DNA of 64,000 nt from Thalassospira marina (lineage in GTDB: Bacteria; Pseudomonadota; Alphaproteobacteria; Rhodospirillales; Thalassospiraceae). Shown one piece after another: positions 26,787 through 35,700 of the stretch (position 1 is its first letter; every line of letters begins with the position of its first letter). The position numbers and the translations under genes are program-made. The notes under the pieces are model-generated. The model did not search any database. It had not been told where the DNA came from and saw only the letters and a list, made by a program, of their open reading frames with translations. The DNA lies in NCBI RefSeq assembly GCF_002844375.1, contig NZ_CP024199.1, positions 4,380,001-4,444,000 of the forward strand, written 5' to 3'.

Positions 26787-28196
26787 ATGGGAGAGACGAA
26801 TTTGAAAGCCCTTAAACCGCTCGTCATGTCGGGAAAAGAGGTTCTGCCTTTGGTTGAAGGTGGAAAAGGCATCTCTGTTTCGACAGGTCAAAGCTCAGGC
26901 GCATGGGCCGCGGCCGGTGGTATCGGTACCTTTTCTGCAGTGAATGCCGATTATTATGATGCAGCCGGCAATGTTGTGCCTGTCACCTATGAAGGCAAGA
27001 CCCGCGGCGAACGCCACCACGAACTGGTTTCCTTTGGTATCCAGGGCGGTATCGCCCAGGCACAGATCGCCCATGAAACCCGCAACGGCGAAGGCCGCCT
27101 GCACATGAATGTGCTGTGGGAAATGGGCGGGGCCGAGGCCATCCTTGAAGGTGTCCTGGAAGGCACCAAAGGCCTGGTTCATGGCGTTACCTGTGGTGCA
27201 GGCATGCCTTACCGGGTATCGACCATCGCAGCATCCTACGGTGTTTATTATTATCCGATCGTGTCATCCGCCCGTGCGTTCCGCGCATTGTGGCTGCGTG
27301 CCTATAAAAAGGTACCGGAATGGCTGGGTGGTGTGGTTTACGAAGACCCGTGGCGTGCTGGTGGGCATAATGGTCTGTCAAATTCCGAAGACCCGCTGGT
27401 TCCTGAAGATCCGTTTCCGCGCGTGCGGGCCCTGCGCGAATTCATGAATTCCGTTGGCCTGAATGATGTTCCGATCATTATGGCTGGTGGCGTGTGGTAT
27501 CTGCGCGATTACGCCGACTGGATCGAAAATCCCGAAGTTGCTCCGGTTGCCTTCCAGTATGGCACCCGCCCGCTGCTAACCCAGGAAAGCCCAATTTCCG
27601 ATGAATGGAAAAAGCGCCTCCTGACCCTGCAGAACGGCGATGTGTCCCTGCATAAATTCAGCCCGACCGGCTTTTACAGCTCGGCGGTGCGCAACGACTT
27701 CCTTGAAGACCTGCATCAGCGTTCGGACCGCCAGGTACGTTATTCACGTACGGCAGAAGCCGATTTGCATGTGGGGATTCCGCTGGGTCGTCGTGGCCGT
27801 CCGATTTATGTGCGTGAAGACGATGCCGACAAGGTCCGTGGCTGGCTTGAAGCCGGTTACACCGAAGGCATGCCGACCCCGGATGACACGATGGTTTTCG
27901 TTACCCCGGACAGCGCACTGGAAATCAAAAAAGACCAGATCGACTGCATGGGTTGCTTGTCGCAGTGCCAGTTCTCCAACTGGCAGCAGCATGAAGGCAC
28001 CACCGGCAAGCGTGCTGATCCCCGTTCTTTCTGCATTCAGAAAACCCTGCAAAACATTGCCCATGGCGCCCCGGTGGACCATGAATTGATGTTTGCCGGG
28101 CACAATGCCTACAAGTTTGCCGAAGATCCCTTCTATGCAAACGGCTTTATTCCGACAGTCAAACAGCTTGTCGAACGTATTGCTTCGGGCGACTGA
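26787..28196 (+). CDS. Nitronate monooxygenase-like FMN oxidoreductase with Cys cluster
   Basis: TIM-barrel flavoprotein of the 2-nitropropane dioxygenase / NAD(P)H-dependent oxidoreductase group: GVTCGAGMPYRVSTIA, DVPIIMAGGVWYLRDYADWI and FQYGTRPLLTQESP fit its FMN-binding pattern. About 470 residues is longer than the usual 320-380. The extra C-terminal part carries four cysteines, C387, C390, C394 (CMGCLSQC) and C416, spaced as in iron-sulfur sites. The substrate cannot be told from sequence. The start may be ATG 26787 or the TTG at 26802, which has GGGAGA at good spacing. It follows pnp but is separated by an inverted repeat. Confidence 0.75.
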   Translation: MGETNLKALKPLVMSGKEVLPLVEGGKGISVSTGQSSGAWAAAGGIGTFSAVNADYYDAAGNVVPVTYEGKTRGERHHELVSFGIQGGIAQAQIAHETRNGEGRLHMNVLWEMGGAEAILEGVLEGTKGLVHGVTCGAGMPYRVSTIAASYGVYYYPIVSSARAFRALWLRAYKKVPEWLGGVVYEDPWRAGGHNGLSNSEDPLVPEDPFPRVRALREFMNSVGLNDVPIIMAGGVWYLRDYADWIENPEVAPVAFQYGTRPLLTQESPISDEWKKRLLTLQNGDVSLHKFSPTGFYSSAVRNDFLEDLHQRSDRQVRYSRTAEADLHVGIPLGRRGRPIYVREDDADKVRGWLEAGYTEGMPTPDDTMVFVTPDSALEIKKDQIDCMGCLSQCQFSNWQQHEGTTGKRADPRSFCIQKTLQNIAHGAPVDHELMFAGHNAYKFAEDPFYANGFIPTVKQLVERIASGD

Positions 28197-28244
28197 GAAC
28201 AGACACATGATGACAGCAACCTTGCGTTGCATGTCAAAAAACAG

Positions 28245-28275
28245 GGGCTGGTCATCGACCGGCCCTTCTTTTTTA
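28245..28275 (+). terminator. Rho-independent terminator after the FMN oxidoreductase gene
   Basis: GGGCTGGTC (28245-28253) pairs with GACCGGCCC (28257-28265) with one T-G pair and a three-base loop, followed by TTCTTTTTT. Confidence 0.8.
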
Positions 28276-28314
28276 AAACATTGCCCCGACAATCGACCTT
28301 AAGAACAATTATAG

Positions 28315-28357
28315 TTGATCAAAATCAAAGAAAACGACTTTAAGGTACGCCTAATAT
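28315..28357 (+). promoter_or_regulatory. FNR/FixK-type site with -10 element upstream of irr
   Basis: TTGATCAAAATCAA (28315-28328) is an exact FNR/Anr box (TTGAT-N4-ATCAA). TAATAT (28352-28357) lies where a -10 should be if the box is centred near -41.5, the class II activator position. The transcript would start near 28364, about 60 bases before irr. Sequence match only; the cognate CRP/FNR regulator is not in the window. Confidence 0.65.
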
Positions 28358-28424
28358 AGCCTCGAAATCAAAGGGCAGTTGTCTTTCAACCGCCGGTTCG
28401 AAATTTTGTCGAAGGGGCACCATC

Positions 28425-28862
28425 ATGACCATCCAGCGGCCTTATACCCATGCACTGAACCGTCTTAAAGAAGCCGGTCTGCGTCCGACCCGCCAGCGCC
28501 TTGCACTGGCCCGTTTCCTGTTTGACGCCGGCCATCGCCATGTTACCGCCGAACAGCTTCATTCCGAAGCCATGGCCCAGCATGTCAAAGTTTCGCTGGC
28601 GACGGTTTATAACACTCTGCACCAGTTCACCGATGCCGGTTTGATCCGTGAAATCATCGTTGATTCGGGCCGTTCCTATTTCGATACCAATGTTGCCCCG
28701 CATTACCATTTCTATTGCGAAGATGACGGCAGCCTGGTCGATATCCCGGCGGATGCCGTTCATCTGGCGCGTATTCCCAATATGCCGCGCGGCACCGAAC
28801 TTTCTTCGGTTGATCTGGTTTTCCGTCTGCGCCGCCAGCAGGAACGCCACGCTGCTGCGTAA
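28425..28862 (+). CDS. irr: Fur-family iron response regulator Irr
   Basis: Fur superfamily repressor/activator. The winged helix is seen as LRPTRQRLALARFLFDAG and HVKVSLATVYNTLHQFTDAG; the metal/haem-binding part has PHYHFYCEDDGSLVDIPADA, the Irr-type version of the Fur HHH motif, rather than the Fur/Zur pattern with paired CxxC cysteines. 145 residues. In rhizobia Irr is active when haem is low and controls haem synthesis and iron genes; haem oxygenase and haemophore genes lie upstream in this window. An FNR-type box precedes it. Confidence 0.88.
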   Translation: MTIQRPYTHALNRLKEAGLRPTRQRLALARFLFDAGHRHVTAEQLHSEAMAQHVKVSLATVYNTLHQFTDAGLIREIIVDSGRSYFDTNVAPHYHFYCEDDGSLVDIPADAVHLARIPNMPRGTELSSVDLVFRLRRQQERHAAA

Positions 28863-29064
28863 CGCGTTACCGACAATTGCGATGAAGCCGGGTTTTCATC
28901 CCTGATGTAAAGCCGCTGCTGATCTGCCGGTATTGTGCCGTTTGCCAAGGCCTTTTTGGCTGTGCATGGATGGCCGCTGCTGTGACAGGGTTATGAAAAC
29001 GAACCGGCGCGTTGCCAAACGCCCCTTTGGTTCTTGACGCGCATCGATATTGAAACAAATACAA

Positions 29065-29101
29065 GGACGGCAATGCGGGGTATCGCGTGCCGTCCTTTTT
29101 T
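29065..29101 (+). terminator. Rho-independent terminator downstream of irr
   Basis: GGACGGCA (29065-29072) pairs with TGCCGTCC (29088-29095), followed by TTTTTTA. It lies about 200 bases past irr; the stretch 28863-29064 holds no gene that I recognise. It either ends a long irr 3' UTR or a short untranslated RNA. Confidence 0.8.
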
Positions 29102-29133
29102 ATGTCTCGACCAATAAGAAACAGGGGGCCCCA

Positions 29134-29562
29134 GTGGCGCTAAAGGGAACACGTACCGAGCAAAACCTGCGTTCCGCCTTTGCGGCCGAAGCCGCAGGAA
29201 ACCGGCGTTATCTTTATTTTGCCCAGCAGGCTGATATTGAAGGACTGACCCAGCTTGCCGATCTGTTTCGCAGTGCTGCCGAAGCAGAAACCGGCCATGC
29301 CTTCGGGCATCTGGAATTTCTGGAGCAATGCGGCGACCCGCAAACGGGCTTGCCTTTTGGCAACAGCCGGAGCAATTTGCGCGCGGCCCTGCAGTCCGAA
29401 CGCGAGGAATGCGCTAATTCCTACCCGGAAATGGCGCGTGTCGCCCGGGAAGAAGGCCTGGAAGACATTGCCGCCTGGTTTGAAACCCTTGGCCGGGTGG
29501 AAAAACAGCATGCTGACCGTTTTGAACGCGCACTGCGCGACCTTGGCGAGACCGTTGAATAA
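29134..29562 (+). CDS. Rubrerythrin-type diiron protein
   Basis: Ferritin-like four-helix protein of 142 residues. Diiron ligands are visible in FAAEAAGNRRYLYFAQQAD, AEAETGHAFGH (E-x2-H) and TLGRVEKQHADRFE (E-x2-H). The C-terminal rubredoxin domain of classical rubrerythrin is absent, so it is an erythrin-like short form, a family that reduces hydrogen peroxide. The GTG at 29134 with AGGGGG upstream is the best start; the frame upstream runs through the preceding terminator hairpin. Confidence 0.82.
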   Translation: MALKGTRTEQNLRSAFAAEAAGNRRYLYFAQQADIEGLTQLADLFRSAAEAETGHAFGHLEFLEQCGDPQTGLPFGNSRSNLRAALQSEREECANSYPEMARVAREEGLEDIAAWFETLGRVEKQHADRFERALRDLGETVE

Positions 29563-29736
29563 ACAAAAATAACGGCTGCCAAAGCCCGGAAATCCGCGCG
29601 GATTAACGCGCATGGAACCGGGTAACACGTTGAGGAAGATCAGTGCGACCACCTTTTTCCGGGGCGGTCGTAATTTCCAGGCTGATGAAAAAGGCACCAT
29701 CACGCCTGCACATATGAAAACCGGATGACTCATTGA

Positions 29737-30024
29737 ATGTTCATTGTGAACCTGACCTATCTTGTTGATCTAAATGAAATCGACGCAGTGCTGGCCGATC
29801 ATGTTGAATGGCTCAAGCAATGTTACGGGACGGGGGCCTTTGTGGCATCGGGGCCGAAAAAACCGCGTGAAGGCGGGGTTATTCTGGCGCGATGCACCCG
29901 CGAAAAACTTGAAGACTGTCTGAAGCTTGATCCCTTCTGGGATAAGGGTTTTGCCCGCTATGACATTATCGAGTTTGAACCGGCCATGATGGCAAGCGGC
30001 TTTGAAAAGCTGCTGGCAAAGTAA
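29737..30024 (+). CDS. YciI family protein
   Basis: Small (95-residue) ferredoxin-like alpha/beta protein of the YciI/muconolactone-isomerase-like group: MFIVNLTYLVDLNEIDAVLA, HVEWLKQCYGTGAFVASGPK, DPFWDKGFARYDIIEFEP. The conserved His in HVEWL is the residue suspected to be catalytic in the family; no substrate is known. It ends in a strong terminator and is convergent with the methyltransferase gene on the other strand. Confidence 0.85.
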   Translation: MFIVNLTYLVDLNEIDAVLADHVEWLKQCYGTGAFVASGPKKPREGGVILARCTREKLEDCLKLDPFWDKGFARYDIIEFEPAMMASGFEKLLAK

Positions 30025-30030
30025 AGACAC

Positions 30031-30065
30031 CACCGTCAGATACCCTGTCTGACGGTGTGTTTTTA
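30031..30065 (+). terminator. Rho-independent terminator after yciI-like gene
   Basis: CACCGTCAGA (30031-30040) and TCTGACGGTG (30047-30056) are perfect complements, followed by TGTTTTT. A very similar hairpin follows the EAL-like gene at 59671. Confidence 0.85.
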
Positions 30066-30117
30066 GGGGCTGTGTGCTTTGATATCGCAATGCCCGCAGA
30101 ATGACCCGGCAGGTTTT

Positions 30118-30864
30118 TCAGGATGCCGGGCGGGTGGCGATGGCGATCAGTTCAGCACAGGTATTCGTTGCTGGCTGCCCCTGCCAGTCGCCCAGCCAGG
30201 TGATGGGGGCAAAGCCACAGCCTGTCAGCAGGGCTTCAATTTCCGCGCGCGTGGAAAAACGCAGGGTGCTTTGGCTGGTAACAGGGGCATCTTCGCCGGG
30301 AAAATAATGGCGGGTGTGAAAATGCACCTGATCACCCTTTACCCATTGCAGGTCATGTTCGACGGTCACGGCACCAATATCGTCCAGCATTACGGTTTTG
30401 CGGGTTTGATCCGGCGTCCAGTTCAGCCACGGTTTTTGCAGCGGGTTGCGGCTTTCAAATATCAGCCTGCCGCCGGGTTTTAACAACGCAAATGCCCTGG
30501 CAAGGGTGGCACGGGTGGCTTCATCATCCAGAAAAACCTGAAAAACATGGCCAGTCATGATGATCAGATCGAATGTGTGATCAAGGTGGGCAGACTCCGC
30601 AGTGCCCCGTTGCCAGTGAACCCGGTCGCCGAACGGCCTTTTTCGCGCGACTGAGAGCATTTCAGCCGCCGGATCAATACCCGTAACATCTTTGCCCTGT
30701 TGCGCCAGAGCAGCGGTTAAAAGGCCCGTACCGCAGCCAATATCGAGCACCGATTGCGCATCCTGTGCCATGCGCAGGTAAAATTCGGTGTCCTGCCCGG
30801 CGGGGTTAAGCACGTCATACAGGGCAACCAGAAGACGGTTTTGATAAATGGCATCCTCAGTCAT
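30118..30864 (-). CDS. Class I SAM-dependent methyltransferase
   Basis: 248 residues with a Rossmann methyltransferase fold: motif I VLDIGCGTGLLTAALAQQG, the acidic GIDPAAEMLSVAR, and motif IV-like DLIIMTGHVFQVF. The rest (ALLKPGGRLIFESRNP) is normal for this superfamily. It falls near small-molecule methyltransferases, but the substrate is unknown. It is divergent from the following small gene. Confidence 0.8.
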   Translation of the reverse strand: MTEDAIYQNRLLVALYDVLNPAGQDTEFYLRMAQDAQSVLDIGCGTGLLTAALAQQGKDVTGIDPAAEMLSVARKRPFGDRVHWQRGTAESAHLDHTFDLIIMTGHVFQVFLDDEATRATLARAFALLKPGGRLIFESRNPLQKPWLNWTPDQTRKTVMLDDIGAVTVEHDLQWVKGDQVHFHTRHYFPGEDAPVTSQSTLRFSTRAEIEALLTGCGFAPITWLGDWQGQPATNTCAELIAIATRPAS

Positions 30865-30961
30865 GACGGCCTTTTGATCTAAAATTCTACATAAACGTTG
30901 TGGTATTTTGGGTGCAGGTCTATCATCAGGTTTGCCAGTTCAGGTCCTGCAGGGCAGTACT

Positions 30962-31312
30962 ATGAGACGCCAACATCTTGCTTTTCAAGCCATTACCTCA
31001 AAAGACCGCCATCTAGTCGGGCGGCAGATTCAGGATGCCCTGACTTTGGCGGGGGGCTGGGTTGATGATGCGCGGTTTTATTCCAACAAAATGACGACCA
31101 TCCGTTTCACCCTTATTGGCCGTGACGTTGCTGTGTTTCTGGGGAAATTGCAGGAAGATGGCCTGAAGGTTGAGGAAGTCAGCCGCCCGGGTAACGCCAT
31201 TGCCGCAGCGGCCGCTGCTGCGGATGATGCTGAAATTTCAGGATCGATCCAGATTACGTTTTTGCATGATGAACCGGATCTGAAACAGGTTATTCCGGCT
31301 GTGCCGGGCTAA
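30962..31312 (+). CDS. Conserved hypothetical protein, 116 residues
   Basis: I do not recognise a family. The protein has a basic start (MRRQHLAFQAITSKDRHLVG), alternating strand/helix composition (TTIRFTLIGRDVAVFLGKLQ) that suggests a small alpha/beta domain, an Ala-rich linker (AIAAAAAAADDA) and an acidic end. I chose ATG 30962; the frame continues 18 codons upstream without a better site. Its 3' end overlaps the end of the acyltransferase-hydrolase gene by 23 bases, tail to tail. Confidence 0.6.
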   Translation: MRRQHLAFQAITSKDRHLVGRQIQDALTLAGGWVDDARFYSNKMTTIRFTLIGRDVAVFLGKLQEDGLKVEEVSRPGNAIAAAAAAADDAEISGSIQITFLHDEPDLKQVIPAVPG

Positions 31313-33929
31313 GGTCTGTCGGTTTTTGCGCTGGCTCATCTGGCAGTGCCGGTTCTGCTTCGATATCCTTTTTTACGGCCAGTTTGCCAAACCCGGCGCG
31401 TGCCAGAATGGCCAGGCTTTTATCCCGTGCGCTCAAAAGGGGGCTGTTGGCTTCGCTGGTTTCGGCGCCATCCGTGTTGGCTTCGGTGTCGGCAATGGGC
31501 AGGTTTTCGTCTGCGTCATCACGTAACAGGATTGCAGTTTCATCAACCTCCGAACCGGGCATGGGCAGGGCAGCGGCACCAATGGCGGCTTCGGGCCGGT
31601 CTGGCAGGGTGAAATCCTCGCTTTGGCGGACAAATTCCGCAACCTGATCCAGGGCATCGCCGATATTTTCGTTAAGCACCCCGTGTCGGTCAGATTCCAG
31701 CATCCGCACGGTTTTGTTGATGGTGCCCGTCAGGCGCCGGGCAATCATATTGGCACTGACGGGGTCGACGATCTGGTCATTATCGGCCTGCAGGATCAAC
31801 ACCGGGATATCAATATGTGCCAGCCTGTCATTCATTTCGGCAACGGCGCGGCGCAAATGATACAGCCCGTTAATCGGGATATGGCGGTAATTGGTTTCCG
31901 GGTGTTCGGACTGGTTGGGGCGAAAACCCAGCATTTCGCCCGCATTGGGCACCCAGCCCATCAATTTGTTGGCCCCATAAAGCAGGGGCACAAACATCAG
32001 GTTGCGATTGCGGAATTTAAGCGGTGCACTTGCCATCAAAAGCCCGGCCAACCGGGGCGGATGGCTGGCGGCAAATATCGCACTAAGTGCGGCCCCGGTT
32101 GAAAAGCCGACAATGACCACCCGGTCACAAAAGGCGGAAAGAATGTCATAACCGCGCTGGACCGATGCCAGCCAGTCCTGCCAGTTACGGGTTTGCAGAT
32201 CATGCGGGGATGTACCATGCCCCGACAGGCGTACGCCCAAAACGGCATGGCCCTGTGTTGCAAGATGGTCGCCCACATTGCGCAATTCGGCAGGGGAAGC
32301 CAGAAACCCATGCACGACCAGAATGCCGGTTTTGCTGTGGCGTGATGGTTCAGGCAGGTGCAGATAGGGCGCGCCGGAAAGGGTGGCTGTTTCCTGGTCA
32401 TTAATGGTGGCAAATTGCGGACGATGGAATTTTTGCCAGTTCCATTGCCAGGCGCGCATTTCATCATCAAACCGCAGGCGGGCAAATTCGGCGGGTTTTA
32501 TTTTGCCAATCTGTTTGCGCGCGGCCTTCAGGGCATCCCACGCGGCCTGGATCGGCGCCATTTCATTGGCATAAACCATCACCGGGTTATCCATACGGAT
32601 CTGGTCAAAGCCTGCTTCGGCCTGCAATTTGGGCAGGAAACAATATTTGCCATCGCGCCGTTCGATCAGGCCCAATTGCACGGCGCTGTCAATAAACTGG
32701 CGGATTTGCGGGCATTTATGATCAAAAATGCCGATATAGGCCGCCGGGTTTAAAATGCCGCGATGCAAATGCACATTTGTTGCCTGCTGCACATTCTTGA
32801 TCGCCAGATAGATGGTTTTGTCGAACCGGTCGATATCGACTTCGGTTTCGCCATCGGCCAGCATCATCTTCATCAGCCGCGCGGCAAGGTGGCTGACATT
32901 CAGCGTAATGTTGGAATACATCACCGCCATGCACTGGTCGCGCAGCGGATGCACATGGCGGGTCAGGGTGTTTTGAATCACGCGGTCCCCCAGGCGGGGT
33001 AAATCGCGGGCCGGGCGAAACAGGTCATCAACGGTTTTGGCATGGCGCACGATGCGCCCCAGCAGGCGCTGGTCCAGCCAGTTAAACCGTTCATGGGGAT
33101 AAACCGGGTCACCCAGGCGAATATCCATGTCGGTCCGTTTCAGGATCAGGTTGCCTTCAATGATCAGTTCTTCGGCCATTTTCGGGCTAAGCCCGCCCAT
33201 AAACATTTCCGCCCCGCGCGCCAGCAGGTTCTGGTCCACGCGCAGTGGATGAAACGTGATATTGGCGGGAAACATCAGGGTCGGTTTGGCAATGGCGGTT
33301 CTAAGCTGGTCGGTACTGGTGCCCAGAATATCCGCCCAGCGCAGGATTTCATCGGGGTGGCCATGTTCGATCAGCCAGGAAAGCCCGGTTTTAAACCCGT
33401 CCAGGCCCAGGGCCAAAACTGCCGCACCGGTATGGTGGGCGCGGCGCTGGTCAGCAGACCGTGAATAGATGCTGTAATCGGGCCGACGGCCAATAAAGGG
33501 TGACTCATCGGTCATCACCCGCCGGTCTTTGACCATGCCGCCTTCGGGAAAGATAACAACCTTGCCACCCCGCAGGATTTCTTCTGCCAGAAATGGTAAA
33601 AGGCGCGCATAATTATTGGGCACACCGCCAAGTGCGCGTAAATATTTCGACAGGGCATTGTCTTCGACAAAAAATTCCGACGATGCCACAGACCGGCAAT
33701 AAACCCCGGTTTCCAGCGCAATCAGATATTGCGGGATAAAGGTTTCAAAGCGGGCGAAATGGTTGAACATGAAAATATCGCCCTGGGCAATATGTTCGCG
33801 TTCCCCATGCAGCTTGATATTGATATCGACCCGATTGCGCAGCACGCTCATGGCGCGCATTGTCCATTCACAGGCGGCCGGGTGAATGGCGAACTGTTCC
33901 TGTTCGATCTGTTTGAAATCGGGTGTCAT
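31290..33929 (-). CDS. Acyltransferase / alpha-beta hydrolase fusion protein
   Basis: An 879-residue protein with two enzyme-like halves. N-terminal: a PlsC-type glycerolipid acyltransferase domain with block I NHFARFE (His57; Glu62 in place of the usual Asp of H-x4-D), GGVPNN and block III VIFPEGG (about 125-131). The middle (about 180-500) is helical with no clear motif. C-terminal: an alpha/beta hydrolase starting near GILVVHGFLASPAELRN, nucleophile GFSTG (Ser about 610), acid in LQADNDQIVD and His in ESDRHGVLNE (about 749). The last 110 residues are acidic and low complexity. No signal peptide. It may remodel or recycle membrane lipids; substrate unknown. Monocistronic by spacing. Confidence 0.8.
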   Translation of the reverse strand: MTPDFKQIEQEQFAIHPAACEWTMRAMSVLRNRVDINIKLHGEREHIAQGDIFMFNHFARFETFIPQYLIALETGVYCRSVASSEFFVEDNALSKYLRALGGVPNNYARLLPFLAEEILRGGKVVIFPEGGMVKDRRVMTDESPFIGRRPDYSIYSRSADQRRAHHTGAAVLALGLDGFKTGLSWLIEHGHPDEILRWADILGTSTDQLRTAIAKPTLMFPANITFHPLRVDQNLLARGAEMFMGGLSPKMAEELIIEGNLILKRTDMDIRLGDPVYPHERFNWLDQRLLGRIVRHAKTVDDLFRPARDLPRLGDRVIQNTLTRHVHPLRDQCMAVMYSNITLNVSHLAARLMKMMLADGETEVDIDRFDKTIYLAIKNVQQATNVHLHRGILNPAAYIGIFDHKCPQIRQFIDSAVQLGLIERRDGKYCFLPKLQAEAGFDQIRMDNPVMVYANEMAPIQAAWDALKAARKQIGKIKPAEFARLRFDDEMRAWQWNWQKFHRPQFATINDQETATLSGAPYLHLPEPSRHSKTGILVVHGFLASPAELRNVGDHLATQGHAVLGVRLSGHGTSPHDLQTRNWQDWLASVQRGYDILSAFCDRVVIVGFSTGAALSAIFAASHPPRLAGLLMASAPLKFRNRNLMFVPLLYGANKLMGWVPNAGEMLGFRPNQSEHPETNYRHIPINGLYHLRRAVAEMNDRLAHIDIPVLILQADNDQIVDPVSANMIARRLTGTINKTVRMLESDRHGVLNENIGDALDQVAEFVRQSEDFTLPDRPEAAIGAAALPMPGSEVDETAILLRDDADENLPIADTEANTDGAETSEANSPLLSARDKSLAILARAGFGKLAVKKDIEAEPALPDEPAQKPTDLSPAQPE

Positions 33930-34382
33930 GGGCGGCCTTCCCTAACGGTGCGATTGCACGTTGCGGCAGGAACATGATCCAGCCTGGGGCCGGACCGACA
34001 AACAAAACCGGAATGGAACAACGGGCGGGCAAAATGCCGTGATGTTGGCGGGCAGTGCGTGATTACATACGCTGTGCCACTGCCGGAATTATGCGGGCAA
34101 CCCGGTGCTGGTTTGACCCGCCGTGGGGGTGGGTGATGCGGGGTCGCCTGTTTGCCAAACCTGAACGTTCCTGCCGGTCATGTTTATATTTTCCGACCTT
34201 ATTTATTATATGTGTGGAAATCATGGCGCTGCCAAGCCGCCCCCGTCAAGAATGACGATGGCAAGCAATGCGGGCCGTGGTTATAGTAACCCACCCCGAC
34301 CGGCAGCAGGCCGCCCCAATACGCCCCACAAATACCCTGTTGCCGTGTTTCTTTGCGCCCCGTTTACCATACAGGACCCGTT
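33930..34382 (+). other. Intergenic region without recognisable gene
   Basis: Divergent gap between the acyltransferase-hydrolase gene (minus) and the MFS gene (plus), 453 bases. It should hold both promoters. Short open frames here overlap each other in several frames, show no family motif and look like chance. I see no repeat or riboswitch. Confidence 0.5.
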
Positions 34383-35624
34383 TTGAGCGACGATGCCGCC
34401 CGCCGCCCTTCCATTTTCCGGGATCGGAATTTTGTGCTGTTCCTGACGGGACAGGCGATCAGTACCCAGGGATTGTGGATCGAAAAAATTGCCATGTCCT
34501 GGCTGGCCTGGTCTTTGACCGGGTCTGCCTTCTGGACCGGGCTGATTGCCGCCCTGCATTTTGCCCCGGCCTTTTTGCTGGGGCCGGTTTTTGGTGTTTT
34601 TGCCGACCGGATCGATTTGCGCCGCGCGGCCATTCTGATCAATGCGTTAATGGCGGCAACGTCGTTTTTCCTTATGGCCCTTTCTTTTGCCGGGTATGTC
34701 ACTGTTGGCTGGATGGTTCTGATCGCCACCTGCAATGGCGTTCTGGCCAGCGCCATGACGCCCATTCGCCTGTCTTTGGTGCCAGCAATTGTTTCACGCG
34801 AATATATGAGCCGCGCTGTCACCTATGCCTCGATGAATTTTAATCTGTCGCGGCTGGTGGGGCCGGCCATTGGCGGGGTGGTGATTGCGCGGTTCGATGT
34901 TGGCACCGCCTTTATGTTAAATGCCATCAGCTATCTGCCGTTTATTTTCGTGATGATGCTGGTGGATATCCAGGCGGACCGTGGCCCGGAAACCCGCAAA
35001 CGGCGAATCTGGGCTGCTTTGGGCGATGGCGCGCGCTATGCCCTGGGCGAACCGATGATTCGCGCCATGCTGTTGCTGTCCTGTGTGATTGCGATTGTCG
35101 GGCGCGGGATGCTGGAACTGATGCCGGTTTTTGCCGAAGGTGCCTATGACAGCGGGGTGACCGGGCTGGGGGCTTTGTCTTCGGCGGCGGGGTTCGGGGC
35201 GGTGATTTCGACCTTTGTTTTATCGCGCACCAAATCCGACCCGCATAGTTTTCAAAGGGTTGCCGTTATCGGTGCATTGCTCTCAGGTGGGGCGATGCTG
35301 GCACTGTGTTTTTGCCCCTGGTTCAAGCTGGCGGTGGTTCTTGTCGGGCTGGCTGGCTTTGGTTTGACAGCGGTTGGTGTGGGCTCGCAAACGGCGTTGC
35401 AATTGGCTGTCGACAACACCCTGCGAGGCCGTGTAATGAGCTTCTGGAGCGCTACCAGTTTTGGGGGCGTTGCGCTGGGTGGCACCGTTCTTGGGGCAAT
35501 CTCGCAATGGAGTGACATCCGCCTGACGGCGGGTGGCGCAGGATTATTGATTGTGCTGGTGGCACTGGTGGCAATGTGGCGCATTTCACGCGCCGCAGGG
35601 CCGACAGCATCACCGGTAAAGTGA
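34383..35624 (+). CDS. MFS transporter (EntS-like exporter type)
   Basis: Inner-membrane transporter with about 12 hydrophobic segments in 413 residues. The N-terminal RDRNFVLFLTGQAISTQGLW and GLIAALHFAPAFLLGPVFGVFADR (with the A-motif-like GVFADRIDLRR) match the MFS_3 / EntS-like group of exporters. The start is taken as TTG 34383, nine bases after AGGA; an in-frame TTG at 34353 is possible. The substrate is not evident, and no siderophore genes adjoin. Confidence 0.8.
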   Translation: MSDDAARRPSIFRDRNFVLFLTGQAISTQGLWIEKIAMSWLAWSLTGSAFWTGLIAALHFAPAFLLGPVFGVFADRIDLRRAAILINALMAATSFFLMALSFAGYVTVGWMVLIATCNGVLASAMTPIRLSLVPAIVSREYMSRAVTYASMNFNLSRLVGPAIGGVVIARFDVGTAFMLNAISYLPFIFVMMLVDIQADRGPETRKRRIWAALGDGARYALGEPMIRAMLLLSCVIAIVGRGMLELMPVFAEGAYDSGVTGLGALSSAAGFGAVISTFVLSRTKSDPHSFQRVAVIGALLSGGAMLALCFCPWFKLAVVLVGLAGFGLTAVGVGSQTALQLAVDNTLRGRVMSFWSATSFGGVALGGTVLGAISQWSDIRLTAGGAGLLIVLVALVAMWRISRAAGPTASPVK

Positions 35625-35700
35625 CTTCATTTTGCGTCACAGGATGTGTGCGGAAGTGACTGTGTAAACACTTGTTTAAACATCGACAGGGTATGGTGGA

